Assembly (NCBI GenBank): GCA_964057225.1
Contig: OZ059900.1
Location: 18,677,638 to 18,741,637 of the forward strand
Direction: 5' to 3'
Source: Auanema rhodensis
Lineage: Eukaryota > Nematoda > Chromadorea > Rhabditida > Rhabditidae
Length of the DNA: 64,000 nt
The position numbers and the translations under genes were made by a program. Positions 1-11,629 of this stretch are shown here, piece after piece. Positions within the stretch are counted from its first letter, which is position 1. Every line of letters begins with the position of its first letter. Below the pieces are notes generated by a model that had not been told where the DNA came from, searched no databases, and saw nothing but the letters and a program-made list of their open reading frames with translations.

Positions 1-684
1 GACTTACGATTTCATGTGTTCAAACTCATGCAATGTCAATGAAACCTAGCTCAAAATTGTTCGTACAACGTCTAGTTCCACTTTCACGACAAAAAAACAG
101 GGGTTAGAAAATTAAGGAAATTAGCATATTCTGAGGGCACGCCCCTTATGGCTAATATTGATTAAATCGATTTTTGTTCGTATGAGTCGTCAAATGCAAC
201 GAATTTCAGCGTGTTACATACTAAAATGAAGCATTTTACATGCTGAACACTAGAAAAATACAAAAACACAGTATTTCCCACGAGAAATATTTTATTATGC
301 TGGAAAACCAGTTTTTGGAAATTTCGGTGTAAACAAGGTTTTGACTTACGATTTCATGTGTTCAAACTCATGCAATGTCAATGAAACCTAGCTCAAAATT
401 GTTCGTACAACGTCTAGTTCCACTTTCACGACAAAAAAACAGGGGTTAGAAAATTAAGGAAATTAGCATATTCTGAGGGCACGCCCCTTATGGCTAATAT
501 TGATTAAATCGATTTTTGTTCATATGAGTCGTCAAATGCAACGAATTTCAGCGTGTTACATACTAAAATGAAGCATTTTACATGCTGAACACTAGAAAAA
601 TACAAAAACACAGTATTTCCCATGAGAATTATTTTATTATGCTGGAAAACCAGTTTTTGGAAATTTCGCTGTAAACAAGGTTTT
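1..684 (+). repeat. Copies 1-2: one G-type monomer and one reference-like monomer
   Basis: Copy 1 is a complete G-type monomer: G180 (which destroys the CATATG), C281 and G327. Copy 2 is reference-like apart from a private T287. G-type copies otherwise cluster in 14708-24628 and 43099-52334, so this one shows that the array beyond the left edge probably contains more of them. Confidence 0.9.
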
Positions 685-1458
685 GACTTACGATTTCATG
701 TGTTCAAACTCATGCAATGTCAATGAAACCTAGCTCAAAATTGTTCGTACAACGTCTAGTTTCACTTTCACGACAAAAAAACAGGGGTTAGAAAATTAAG
801 GAAATTAGCATATTCTGAGGGCACGCCCCTTATGGCTAATATTGATTAAATCGATTTTTGTTCATATGAGTCGTCAAATGCAACGAATTTCAGCGTGTTA
901 CATACTAAAATGAAGCATTTTACATGCTGAACACTAGAAGAATACAAAAACACAGTATTTCCCATGAGAAATATTTTATTATGCTGGAAAACCAGTTTTT
1001 GGAAATTTCGCTGTATACAAGGTTTTGACTTACGATTTCATGTGTTCAAACTCATGCAATGTCAATGAAACCTAGCTCAAAATTGTTCGTACAACGTCTA
1101 GTTCCACTTTCACGACAAAAAAACTGGGGTTAGAAAATTAAGGAAATTAGCATATTCTGAGGGCACGCCCCTTATGGCTAATATTGATTAAATCGATTTT
1201 TGTTCATATGAGTCGTCAAATGCAACGAATTTCAGCGTGTTACATACTAAAATGAAGCATTTTACATGCTGAACACTAGAAAAATACAAAAACACAGTAT
1301 TTCCCATGAGAAATATTTTATTATGCTGGAAAACCAGTTTTTGGAAATTTCGCTGTAAACAAGGTTTTGACTTACGATTTCATGTGTTCAAACTCATGCA
1401 ATGTCAATGAAACCTAGCTCAAAATTGTTCGTACAACGTCTAGTTCCACTTTCACGAC

Positions 1459-1465
1459 AAAAAAA
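1459..1465 (+). repeat. A7 homopolymer, the length-variable site of the monomer
   Basis: Monomer positions 91-97 are A7 in most copies. Eight A's are found in copies 6, 16, 52, 60, 66, 77, 119, 124, 128, 142 and 158, and six in copy 105. In copies 52, 60, 66, 119, 124, 128 and 142 the longer run goes with A107+A186; in 6, 16, 77 and 158 it marks the fourth cassette member. The length is therefore inherited within lineages rather than random sequencing noise. Confidence 0.85.
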
Positions 1466-1502
1466 CAGGGGTTAGAAAATTAAGGAAATTAGCATATTCT
1501 GA

Positions 1503-1512
1503 GGGCACGCCC
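1503..1512. repeat. Short inverted repeat GGGC-AC-GCCC, present in each monomer
   Basis: Two 4-bp arms separated by two bases form the only G+C-rich spot of the monomer (positions 135-144). It is intact in every copy I read except copy 179, where A143 breaks one arm. The arms are too short for a stable cruciform; a protein site is possible but unsupported. Confidence 0.7.
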
Positions 1513-1531
1513 CTTATGGCTAATATTGATT

Positions 1532-1541
1532 AAATCGATTT
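1532..1541. other. Palindrome AAATCGATTT with a ClaI site, present in each monomer
   Basis: This is a perfect 10-bp palindrome at monomer positions 164-173. I saw no copy in which it is altered, so a ClaI digest should release 342-bp monomers throughout the array. Confidence 0.8.
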
Positions 1542-4105
1542 TTGTTCATATGAGTCGTCAAATGCAACGAATTTCAGCGTGTTACATACTAAAATGAAGC
1601 ATTTTACATGCTGAACACTAGAAAAATACAAAAACACAGTATTTCCCATGAGAAATATTTTATTATGCTGGAAAACCAGTTTTTGGAAATTTCGCTGTAA
1701 ACAAGGTTTTGACTTACGATTTCATGTGTTCAAACTCATGCAATGTCAATGAAACCTAGCTCAAAATTGTTCGTACAACGTCTAGTTCCACTTTCACGAC
1801 AAAAAAAACAGGGGTTAGAAAATTAAGGAAATTAGCATATTCTGAGGGCACGCCCCTTATGGCTAATATTGATTAAATCGATTTTTGTTCATATGAGTCG
1901 TCAAATGCAACGAATTTCAGCGTGTTACATACTAAAATGAAGCATTCTACATGCTGAACACTAGAAGAATACAAAAACACAGTATTTCTCATGAGAAATA
2001 TTTTATTATGCTGGAAAACCAGTTTTTGGAAATTTCGCTGTAAACAAGGTTTTGACTTACGATTTCATGTGTTCAAACTAATGCAATGTCAATGAAACCT
2101 AGCTCAAAATTGTTCGTACAACGTCTAGTTCCACTTTCACGACAAAAAAACAGGGGTTAGAAAATTAAGGAAATTAGCATATTCTGAGGGCACGCCCCTT
2201 ATGGCTAATATTGATTAAATCGATTTTTGTTCATATGAGTCGTCAAATGCAACGAATTTCAGCGTGTTACATACTAAAATGAAGCATTTTACATGCTGAA
2301 CACTAGAAGAATACAAAAACACAGTATTTCCCATGAGAAATATTTTATTATGCTGGAAAACCAATTTTTGGAATTTTCGCTGTAAACAAGGTTTTGACTT
2401 ACGATTTCATGTGTTCAAACTCATGCAATGTCAATGAAACCTAGCTCAAAATTGTTCGTACAACGTCTAGTTCCACTTTCACGACAAAAAAACAGGGGTT
2501 AGAAAATTAAGGAAATTAGCATATTCTGAGGGCACGCCCCTTATGGCTAATATTGATTAAATCGATTTTTGTTCATATGAGTCCTCAAATGCAACGAATT
2601 TCAGCGTGTTACATACTAAAATGAAGCATTTTACATGCTGAACACTAGAAAAATACAAAAACACAGTATTTCCCATGAGAAATATTTTATTATGCTGGAA
2701 AACCAGTTTTTGGAAATTTCGCTGTAAACAAGGTTTTGACTTACGATTTCATGTGTTCAAACTCATGCAATGTCAATGAAACCTAGCTCAAAATTGTTCG
2801 TACAACGTCTAGTTCCACTTTCACGACAAAAAAACAGGGGTTAGAAAATTAAGGAAATTAGCATATTCTGAGGGCACGCCCCTTATGGCTAATATTGATT
2901 AAATCGATTTTTGTTCATATGAGTCGTCAAATGCAACGAATTTCAGCGTGTTACATACTAAAATGAAGCATTTTACATGCTGAACACTAGAAAAATACAA
3001 AAACACAGTATTTCCCATGAGAAATATTTTATTATGCTGGAAAACCAGTTTTTGGAAATTTCGCTGTAAACAAGGTTTTGACTTACGATTTCATGTGTTC
3101 AAACTCATGCAATGTCAATGAAACCTAGCTCAAAATTGTTCGTACAACGTCTAGTTCCACTTTCACGACAAAAAAACAGGGGTTAGAAAATTAAGGAAAT
3201 TAGCATATTCTGAGGGCACGCCCCTTATGGCTAATATTGATTAAATCGATTTTTGTTCATATGAGTCGTCAAATGCAACGAATTTCAGCGTGTTACATAC
3301 TAAAATGAAGCATTCTACATGCTGAACACTAGAAGAATACAAAAACACAGTATTTCCCATGAGAAATATTTTATTATGCTGGAAAACCAGTTTTTGGAAA
3401 TTTCGCTGTAAACAAGGTTTTGACTTACGATTTCATGTGTTCAAACTAATGCAATGTCAATGAAACCTAGCTCAAAATTGTTCGTACAACGTCTAGTTCC
3501 ACTTTCACGACAAAAAAACAGGGGTTAGAAAATTAAGGAAATTAGCATATTCTGAGGGCACGCCCCTTATGGCTAATATTGATTAAATCGATTTTTGTTC
3601 ATATGAGTCGTCAAATGCAACGAATTTCAGCGTGTTACATACTAAAATGAAGCATTTTACATGCTGAACACTAGAAGAATACAAAAACACAGTATTTCCC
3701 ATGAGAAATATTTTATTATGCTGGAAAACCAATTTTTGGAAATTTCGCTGTAAACAAGGTTTTGACTTACGATTTCATGTGTTCAAACTCATGCAATGTC
3801 AATGAAACCTAGCTCAAAATTGTTCGTACAACGTCTAGTTCCACTTTCACGACAAAAAAACAGGGGTTAGAAAATTAAGGAAATTAGCATATTCTGAGGG
3901 CACGCCCCTTATGGCTAATATTGATTAAATCGATTTTTGTTCATATGAGTCCTCAAATGCAACGAATTTCAGCGTGTTACATACTAAAATGAAGCATTTT
4001 ACATGCTGAACACTAGAAAAATACAAAAACACAGTATTTCCCATGAGAAATATTTTATTATGCTGGAAAACCAGTTTTTGGAAATTTCGCTGTAAACAAG
4101 GTTTT

Positions 4106-6500
4106 GACTTACGATTTCATGTGTTCAAACTCATGCAATGTCAATGAAACCTAGCTCAAAATTGTTCGTACAACGTCTAGTTTCACTTTCACGACAAAAA
4201 AACAGGGGTTAGAAAATTAAGGAAATTAGCATATTCTGAGGGCACGCCCCTTATGGCTAATATTGATTAAATCGATTTTTGTTCATATGAGTCGTCAAAT
4301 GCAACGAATTTCAGCGTGTTACATACTAAAATGAAGCATTTTACATGCTGAACACTAGAAGAATACAAAAACACAGTATTTCCCATGAGAAATATTTTAT
4401 TATGCTGGAAAACCAGTTTTTGGAAATTTCGCTGTAAACAAGGTTTTGACTTACGATTTCATGTGTTCAAACTCATGCAATGTCAATGAAACCTAGCTCA
4501 AAATTGTTCGTACAACGTCTAGTTCCACTTTCACGACAAAAAAACTGGGGTTAGAAAATTAAGGAAATTAGCATATTCTGAGGGCACGCCCCTTATGGCT
4601 AATATTGATTAAATCGATTTTTGTTCATATGAGTCGTCAAATGCAACGAATTTCAGCGTGTTACATACTAAAATGAAGCATTTTACATGCTGAACACTAG
4701 AAAAATACAAAAACACAGTATTTCCCATGAGAAATATTTTATTATGCTGGAAAACCAGTTTTTGGAAATTTCGCTGTAAACAAGGTTTTGACTTACGATT
4801 TCATGTGTTCAAACTCATGCAATGTCAATGAAACCTAGCTCAAAATTGTTCGTACAACGTCTAGTTCCACTTTCACGACAAAAAAACAGGGGTTAGAAAA
4901 TTAAGGAAATTAGCATATTCTGAGGGCACGCCCCTTATGGCTAATATTGATTAAATCGATTTTTGTTCATATGAGTCGTCAAATGCAACGAATTTCAGCG
5001 TGTTACATACTAAAATGAAGCATTTTACATGCTGAACACTAGAAAAATACAAAAACACAGTATTTCCCATGAGAAATATTTTATTATGCTGGAAAACCAG
5101 TTTTTGGAAATTTCGCTGTAAACAAGGTTTTGACTTACGATTTCATGTGTTCAAACTCATGCAATGTCAATGAAACCTAGCTCAAAATTGTTCGTACAAC
5201 GTCTAGTTCCACTTTCACGACAAAAAAAACAGGGGTTAGAAAATTAAGGAAATTAGCATATTCTGAGGGCACGCCCCTTATGGCTAATATTGATTAAATC
5301 GATTTTTGTTCATATGAGTCGTCAAATGCAACGAATTTCAGCGTGTTACATACTAAAATGAAGCATTTTACATGCTGAACACTAGAAGAATACAAAAACA
5401 CAGTATTTCCCATGAGAAATATTTTATTATGCTGGAAAACCAGTTTTTGGAAATTTCGCTGTAAACAAGGTTTTGACTTACGATTTCATGTGTTCAAACT
5501 CATGCAATGTCAATGAAACCTAGCTCAAAATTGTTCGTACAACGTCTAGTTCCACTTTCACGACAAAAAAACAGGGGTTAGAAAATTAAGGAAATTAGCA
5601 TATTCTGAGGGCACGCCCCTTATGGCTAATATTGATTAAATCGATTTTTGTTCATATGAGTCGTCAAATGCAACGAATTTCAGCGTGTTACATACTAAAA
5701 TGAAGCATTCTACATGCTGAACACTAGAAGAATACAAAAACACAGTATTTCCCATGAGAAATATTTTATTATGCTGGAAAACCAGTTTTTGGAAATTTCG
5801 CTGTAAACAAGGTTTTGACTTACGATTTCATGTGTTCAAACTAATGCAATGTCAATGAAACCTAGCTCAAAATTGTTCGTACAACGTCTAGTTCCACTTT
5901 CACGACAAAAAAACAGGGGTTAGAAAATTAAGGAAATTAGCATATTCTGAGGGCACGCCCCTTATGGCTAATATTGATTAAATCGATTTTTGTTCATATG
6001 AGTCGTCAAATGCAACGAATTTCAGCGTGTTACATACTAAAATGAAGCATTTTACATGCTGAACACTAGAAGAATACAAAAACACAGTATTTCCCATGAG
6101 AAATATTTTATTATGCTGGAAAACCAATTTTTGGAAATTTCGCTGTAAACAAGGTTTTGACTTACGATTTCATGTGTTCAAACTCATGCAATGTCAATGA
6201 AACCTAGCTCAAAATTGTTCGTACAACGTCTAGTTCCACTTTCACGACAAAAAAACAGGGGTTAGAAAATTAAGGAAATTAGCATATTCTGAGGGCACGC
6301 CCCTTATGGCTAATATTGATTAAATCGATTTTTGTTCATATGAGTCCTCAAATGCAACGAATTTCAGCGTGTTACATACTAAAATGAAGCATTTTACATG
6401 CTGAACACTAGAAAAATACAAAAACACAGTATTTCCCATGAGAAATATTTTATTATGCTGGAAAACCAGTTTTTGGAAATTTCGCTGTAAACAAGGTTTT
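4106..6500 (+). repeat. Seven-monomer higher-order cassette (copies 13-19)
   Basis: The seven members are T78+G256; T99; reference; 8A+G256; C236+G256; A27+G256+A311; and C189. The same ordered series recurs at 24971-27365 and 52677-55071 and, contracted, at 685-4105, which makes it the most widely dispersed higher-order unit in the window. In the two later copies the first member has A256 and the second and third both carry T99, so the cassette exists in at least two subtypes. Confidence 0.9.
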
Positions 6501-8893
6501 GACTTACGATTTCATGTGTTCAAACTCATGCAATGTCAATGAAACCTAGCTCAGAAATGTTCGTACAACGTCTAGTTCCACTTTCACGACAAAAAAACAG
6601 GGGTTAGAAAATTAAGGAAATTAGCATATTCTGAGGGCACGCCCCTTATGGCTAATATTGATTAAATCGATTTTTGTTCATATGAGTCGTCAAATGCAAC
6701 GAATTTCAGCGTGTTACATACTAAAATGAAGCATTTTACATGCTGAACACTAGAAGAATACAAAAACACAGTATTTCCCATGAGAAATATTTTATTATGC
6801 TGGAAAACCAGTTTTTGGAAATTTCGCTGTAAACAAGGTTTTGACTTACGATTTCATGTGTTCAAACTCATGCAATGTCAATGAAACCTAGCTCAAAATT
6901 GTTCGTACAACGTCTAGTTCCACTTTCACGACAAAAAAACAGGGGTTAGAAATTAAGGAAATTAGCATATTCTGAGGGCACGCCCCTTATGGCTAATATT
7001 GATTAAATCGATTTTTGTTCATATGAGTCGTCAAATGCAACGAATTTCAGCGTGTTACATACTAAAATGAAGCATTTTACATGCTGAACACTAGAAAAAT
7101 ACAAAAACACAGTATTTCCCATGAGAAATATTTTATTATGCTGGAAAACCAGTTTTTGGAAATTTCGCTGTAAACAAGGTTTTGACTTACGATTTCATGT
7201 GTTCAAACTCATGCAATGTCAATGAAACCTAGCTCAAAAATGTTCGTACAACGTCTAGTTCCACTTTCACGACAAAAAAACAGGGGTTAGAAAATTAAGG
7301 AAATTAGCATATTCTGAGGGCACGCCCCTTATGGCTAATATTGATTAAATCGATTTTTGTTCATATGAGTCGTCAAATGCAACGAATTTCAGCGTGTTAC
7401 ATACTAAAATGAAGCATTTTACATGCTGAACACTAGAAAAATACAAAAACACAGTATTTCCCATGAGAAATATTTTATTATGCTGGAAAACCAGTTTTTG
7501 GAAATTTCGCTGTAAACAAGGTTTTGACTTACGATTTCATGTGTTCAAACTCATGCAATGTCAATGAAACCTAGCTCAAAAATGTTCGTACAACGTCTAG
7601 TTCCACTTTCACGACAAAAAAACAGGGGTTAGAAAATTAAGGAAATTAGCATATTCTGAGGGCACGCCCCTTATGGCTAATATTGATTAAATCGATTTTT
7701 GTTCATATGAGTCGTCAAATGCAACGAATTTCAGCGTGTTACATACTAAAATGAAGCATTTTACATGCTGAACACTAGAAGAATACAAAAACACAGTATT
7801 TCCCATGAGAAATATTTTATTATGCTGGAAAACCAGTTTTTGGAAATTTCGCTGTAAACAAGGTTTTGACTTACGATTTCATGTGTTCAAACTCATGCAA
7901 TGTCAATGAAACCTAGCTCAAAATTGTTCGTACAACGTCTAGTTCCACTTTCACGACAAAAAAACAGGGGTTAAAAAATTAAGGAAATTAGCATATTCTG
8001 AGGGCACGCCCCTTATGGCTAATATTGATTAAATCGATTTTTGTTCATATGAGTCGTCAAATGCAACGAATTTCAGCGTGTTACATACTAAAATGAAGCA
8101 TTTTACATGCTGAACACTAGAAAAATACAAAAACACAGTATTTCCCATGAGAAATATTTTATTATGCTGGAAAACCAGTTTTTGGAAATTTCGCTGTAAA
8201 CAAGGTTTTGACTTACGATTTCATGTGTTCAAACTCATGCAATGTCAATGAAACCTAGCTCAAAATTGTTCGTACAACGTCTAGTTCCACTTTCACGACA
8301 AAAAAACAGGGGTTAGAAAATTAAGGAAATTAGCATATTCTGAGGGCACGCCCCTTATGGCTAATATTGATTAAATCGATTTTTGTTCATATGAGTCGTC
8401 AAATGCAACGAATTTCAGCGTGTTACATACTAAAATGAAGCATTTTACATGCTGAACACTAGAAAAATACAAAAACACAGTATTTCCCATGAGAAATATT
8501 TTATTATGCTGGAAAACCAGTTTTTGGAAATTTCGCTGTAAACAAGGTTTTGACTTACGATTTCATGTGTTCAAACTCATGCAATGTCAATGAAACCTAG
8601 CTCAAAATTGTTCGTACAACGTCTAGTTCCACTTTCACGACAAAAAAACAAGGGTTAGAAAATTAAGGAAATTAGCATATTCTGAGGGCACGCCCCTTAT
8701 GGCTAATATTGATTAAATCGATTTTTGTTCATATGAGTCGTCAAATGCAACGAATTTCAGCGTGTTACATACTAAAATGAAGCATTTTACATGCTGAACA
8801 CTAGAAAAATACAAAAACACAGTATTTCCCATGAGAAATATTTTATTATGCTGGAAAACCAGTTTTTGGAAATTTCGCTGTAAACAAGGTTTT
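6501..8893 (+). repeat. Copies 20-26: mixed monomers including early A57 copies
   Basis: Copies 20, 22 and 23 carry A57, the mark that defines the long blocks at 27366-33863 and 55756-61227. Copy 20 also has a private G54. Copy 21 has lost one A of the run at 108-111 and is 341 bp. Copy 24 has A107, and copy 26 has A100. No repeating order of types is visible. The step from a C189 copy (19) into A57 copies matches the boundary at 27366. Confidence 0.85.
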
Positions 8894-11629
8894 GACTTAC
8901 GATTTCATGTGTTCAAACTCATGCAATGTTAATGAAACCTAGCTCAAAATTGTTCGTACAACGTCTAGTTCCACTTTCACGACAAAAAAACAGGGGTTAG
9001 AAAATTAAGGAAATTAGCATATTCTGAGGGCACGCCCCTTATGGCTAATATTGATTAAATCGATTTTTGTTCATATGAGTCGTCAAATGCAACGAATTTC
9101 AGCGTGTTACATACTAAAATGAAGCATTTTACATGCTGAACACTAGAAAAATACAAAAACACAGTATTTCCCATGAGAAATATTTTATTATGCTGGAAAA
9201 CCAGTTTTTGGAAATTTCGCTGTAAACAAGGTTTTGACTTACGATTTCATGTGTTCAAACTCATGCAATGTCAATGAAACCTAGCTCAAAATTGTTCGTA
9301 CAACGTCTAGTTCCACTTTCACGACAAAAAAACTGGGGTTAGAAAATTAAGGAAATTAGCATATTCTGAGGGCACGCCCCTTATGGCTAATATTGATTAA
9401 ATCGATTTTTGTTCATATGAGTCGTCAAATGCAACGAATTTCAGCGTGTTACATACTAAAATGAAGCATTTTACATGCTGAACACTAGAAAAATACAAAA
9501 ACACAGTATTTCCCATGAGAAATATTTTATTATGCTGGAAAACCAGTTTTTGGAAATTTCGCTGTAAACAAGGTTTTGACTTACGATTTCATGTGTTCAA
9601 ACTCATGCAATGTTAATGAAACCTAGCTCAAAATTGTTCGTACAACGTCTAGTTCCACTTTCACGACAAAAAAACAGGGGTTAGAAAATTAAGGAAATTA
9701 GCATATTCTGAGGGCACGCCCCTTATGGCTAATATTGATTAAATCGATTTTTGTTCATATGAGTCGTCAAATGCAACGAATTTCAGCGTGTTACATACTA
9801 AAATGAAGCATTTTACATGCTGAACACTAGAAAAATACAAAAACACAGTATTTCCCATGAGAAATATTTTATTATGCTGGAAAACCAGTTTTTGGAAATT
9901 TCGCTGTAAACAAGGTTTTGACTTACGATTTCATGTGTTCAAACTCATGCAATGTCAATGAAACCTAGCTCAAAATTGTTCGTACAACGTCTAGTTCCAC
10001 TTTCACGACAAAAAAACAGGGGTTAGAAAATTAAGGAAATTAGCATATTCTGAGGGCACGCCCCTTATGGCTAATATTGATTAAATCGATTTTTGTTCAT
10101 ATGAGTCGTCAAATGCAACGAATTTCAGCGTGTTACATACTAAAATGAAGCATTTTACATGCTGAACACTAGAAGAATACAAAAACACAGTATTTCCCAT
10201 GAGAAATATTTTATTATGCTGGAAAACCAGTTTTTGGAAATTTCGCTGTAAACAAGGTTTTGACTTACGATTTCATGTGTTCAAACTCATGCAATGTCAA
10301 TGAAACCTAGCTCAAAATTGTTCGTACAACGTCTAGTTCCACTTTCACGACAAAAAAACTGGGGTTAGAAAATTAAGGAAATTAGCATATTCTGAGGGCA
10401 CGCCCCTTATGGCTAATATTGATTAAATCGATTTTTGTTCATATGAGTCGTCAAATGCAACGAATTTCAGCGTGTTACATACTAAAATGAAGCATTTTAC
10501 ATGCTGAACACTAGAAAAATACAAAAACACAGTATTTCCCATGAGAAATATTTTATTATGCTGGAAAACCAGTTTTTGGAAATTTCGCTGTAAACAAGGT
10601 TTTGACTTACGATTTCATGTGTTCAAACTCATGCAATGTCAATGAAACCTAGCTCAAAATTGTTCGTACAACGTCTAGTTCCACTTTCACGACAAAAAAA
10701 CAGGGGTTAGAAAATTAAGGAAATTAGCATATTCTGAGGGCACGCCCCTTATGGCTAATATTGATTAAATCGATTTTTGTTCATATGAGTCGTCAAATGC
10801 AACGAATTTCAGCGTGTTACATACTAAAATGAAGCATTTTACATGCTGAACACTAGAAGAATACAAAAACACAGTATTTCCCATGAGAAATATTTTATTA
10901 TGCTGGAAAACCAGTTTTTGGAAATTTCGCTGTAAACAAGGTTTTGACTTACGATTTCATGTGTTCAAACTCATGCAATGTCAATGAAACCTAGCTCAAA
11001 ATTGTTCGTACAACGTCTAGTTCCACTTTCACGACAAAAAAACAGGGGTTAAAAAATTAAGGAAATTAGCATATTCTGAGGGCACGCCCCTTATGGCTAA
11101 TATTGATTAAATCGATTTTTGTTCATATGAGTCGTCAAATGCAACGAATTTCAGCGTGTTACATACTAAAATGAAGCATTTTACATGCTGAACACTAGAA
11201 AAATACAAAAACACAGTATTTCCCATGAGAAATATTTTATTATGCTGGAAAACCAGTTTTTGGAAATTTCGCTGTAAACAAGGTTTTGACTTACGATTTC
11301 ATGTGTTCAAACTCATGCAATGTCAATGAAACCTAGCTCAAAATTGTTCGTACAACGTCTAGTTCCACTTTCACGACAAAAAAACAGGGGTTAGAAAATT
11401 AAGGAAATTAGCATATTCTGAGGGCACGCCCCTTATGGCTAATATTGATTAAATCGATTTTTGTTCATATGAGTCGTCAAATGCAACGAATTTCAGCGTG
11501 TTACATACTAAAATGAAGCATTTTACATGCTGAACACTAGAAGAATACAAAAACACAGTATTTCCCATGAGAAATATTTTATTATGCTGGAAAACCAGTT
11601 TGTGGAAATTTCGCTGTAAACAAGGTTTT
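8894..11629 (+). repeat. Copies 27-34: loosely alternating T37, T99 and G256 monomers
   Basis: The types run T37, T99, T37, G256, T99, G256, A107, G256. T99 is shared with the seven-copy cassette and with the three-copy unit that follows, so this looks like a transition zone. T37 is found elsewhere only in copy 56 (18813). Copy 34 has a G315 that is shared with copy 54 (18129). Confidence 0.82.

Larger units (their letters stand above)
1477..1544. other. Nearly invariant core of the monomer (positions 109-176), shown in the reference copy
   Basis: Across the 187 copies I noted only two substitutions inside monomer positions 109-176, each in a single copy: C119 in copy 134 and A143 in copy 179. 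I also noted one 1-nt deletion in the A run at its left edge (copy 21). The other 274 positions hold about 56 variable sites. The core contains the inverted repeat GGGC-AC-GCCC, an AATATT and the palindrome AAATCGATTT. That a protein binds it is an inference; chance or recent amplification remains possible. Confidence 0.6.
1369..1710 (+). repeat. Reference satellite monomer (copy 5)
   Basis: This copy carries the majority base at every diagnostic position and can be used as the type sequence. In monomer coordinates it holds an A7 run at 91-97; a short inverted repeat GGGC-AC-GCCC at 135-144; two SspI-type AATATT sites at 154-159 and 286-291; a 10-bp palindrome AAATCGATTT at 164-173 with a ClaI site inside; an NdeI-type CATATG at 179-184; a stem AGCAT/ATGCT at 230-244; and A-rich CAAAAACACAG at 261-271. 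It has 10 CpG dinucleotides against about 9.8 expected from its 59 C and 57 G. The monomer phase is arbitrary. All six reading frames contain stops. Confidence 0.95.
685..4105 (+). repeat. Copies 3-12: contracted copies of the seven-monomer cassette
   Basis: The order is T78+G256, T99, reference, 8A+C236+G256, A27+G256+A311, C189, reference, C236+G256, A27+G256+A311, C189. Compared with the full cassette at 4106-6500, copy 6 carries the 8A mark of one cassette member and the C236 mark of the next, as if one monomer length had been removed by unequal crossover between positions 98 and 236. The second half (copies 10-12) repeats only the last three members. Private changes are T332 in copy 3, T279 in copy 6 and T321 in copy 7. 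Confidence 0.88.

Noticed and set aside
61-76. CENP-B-box-like match at monomer 61-76 (TTCG followed by A at the ninth position)
   Set aside because: The required CGGG end is absent, so only five of nine essential positions agree.
162-353. Reverse-strand open stretch of 63 codons with an ATG at monomer 281-279 leaving 39 codons
   Set aside because: It ends at the same stop in each copy and its ATG is lost in G-type copies (C281). It has no similarity I recognise, and it is what a stop-poor side of a satellite gives by chance.
247-381. Forward open frame of 45 codons spanning monomer junctions, recurring in every copy
   Set aside because: 342 is divisible by three, so any short open stretch recurs about 187 times. 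All three forward frames are closed by stops in each monomer (for example at monomer 40, 47 and 105), there is no start context, and substitutions ignore codon position.
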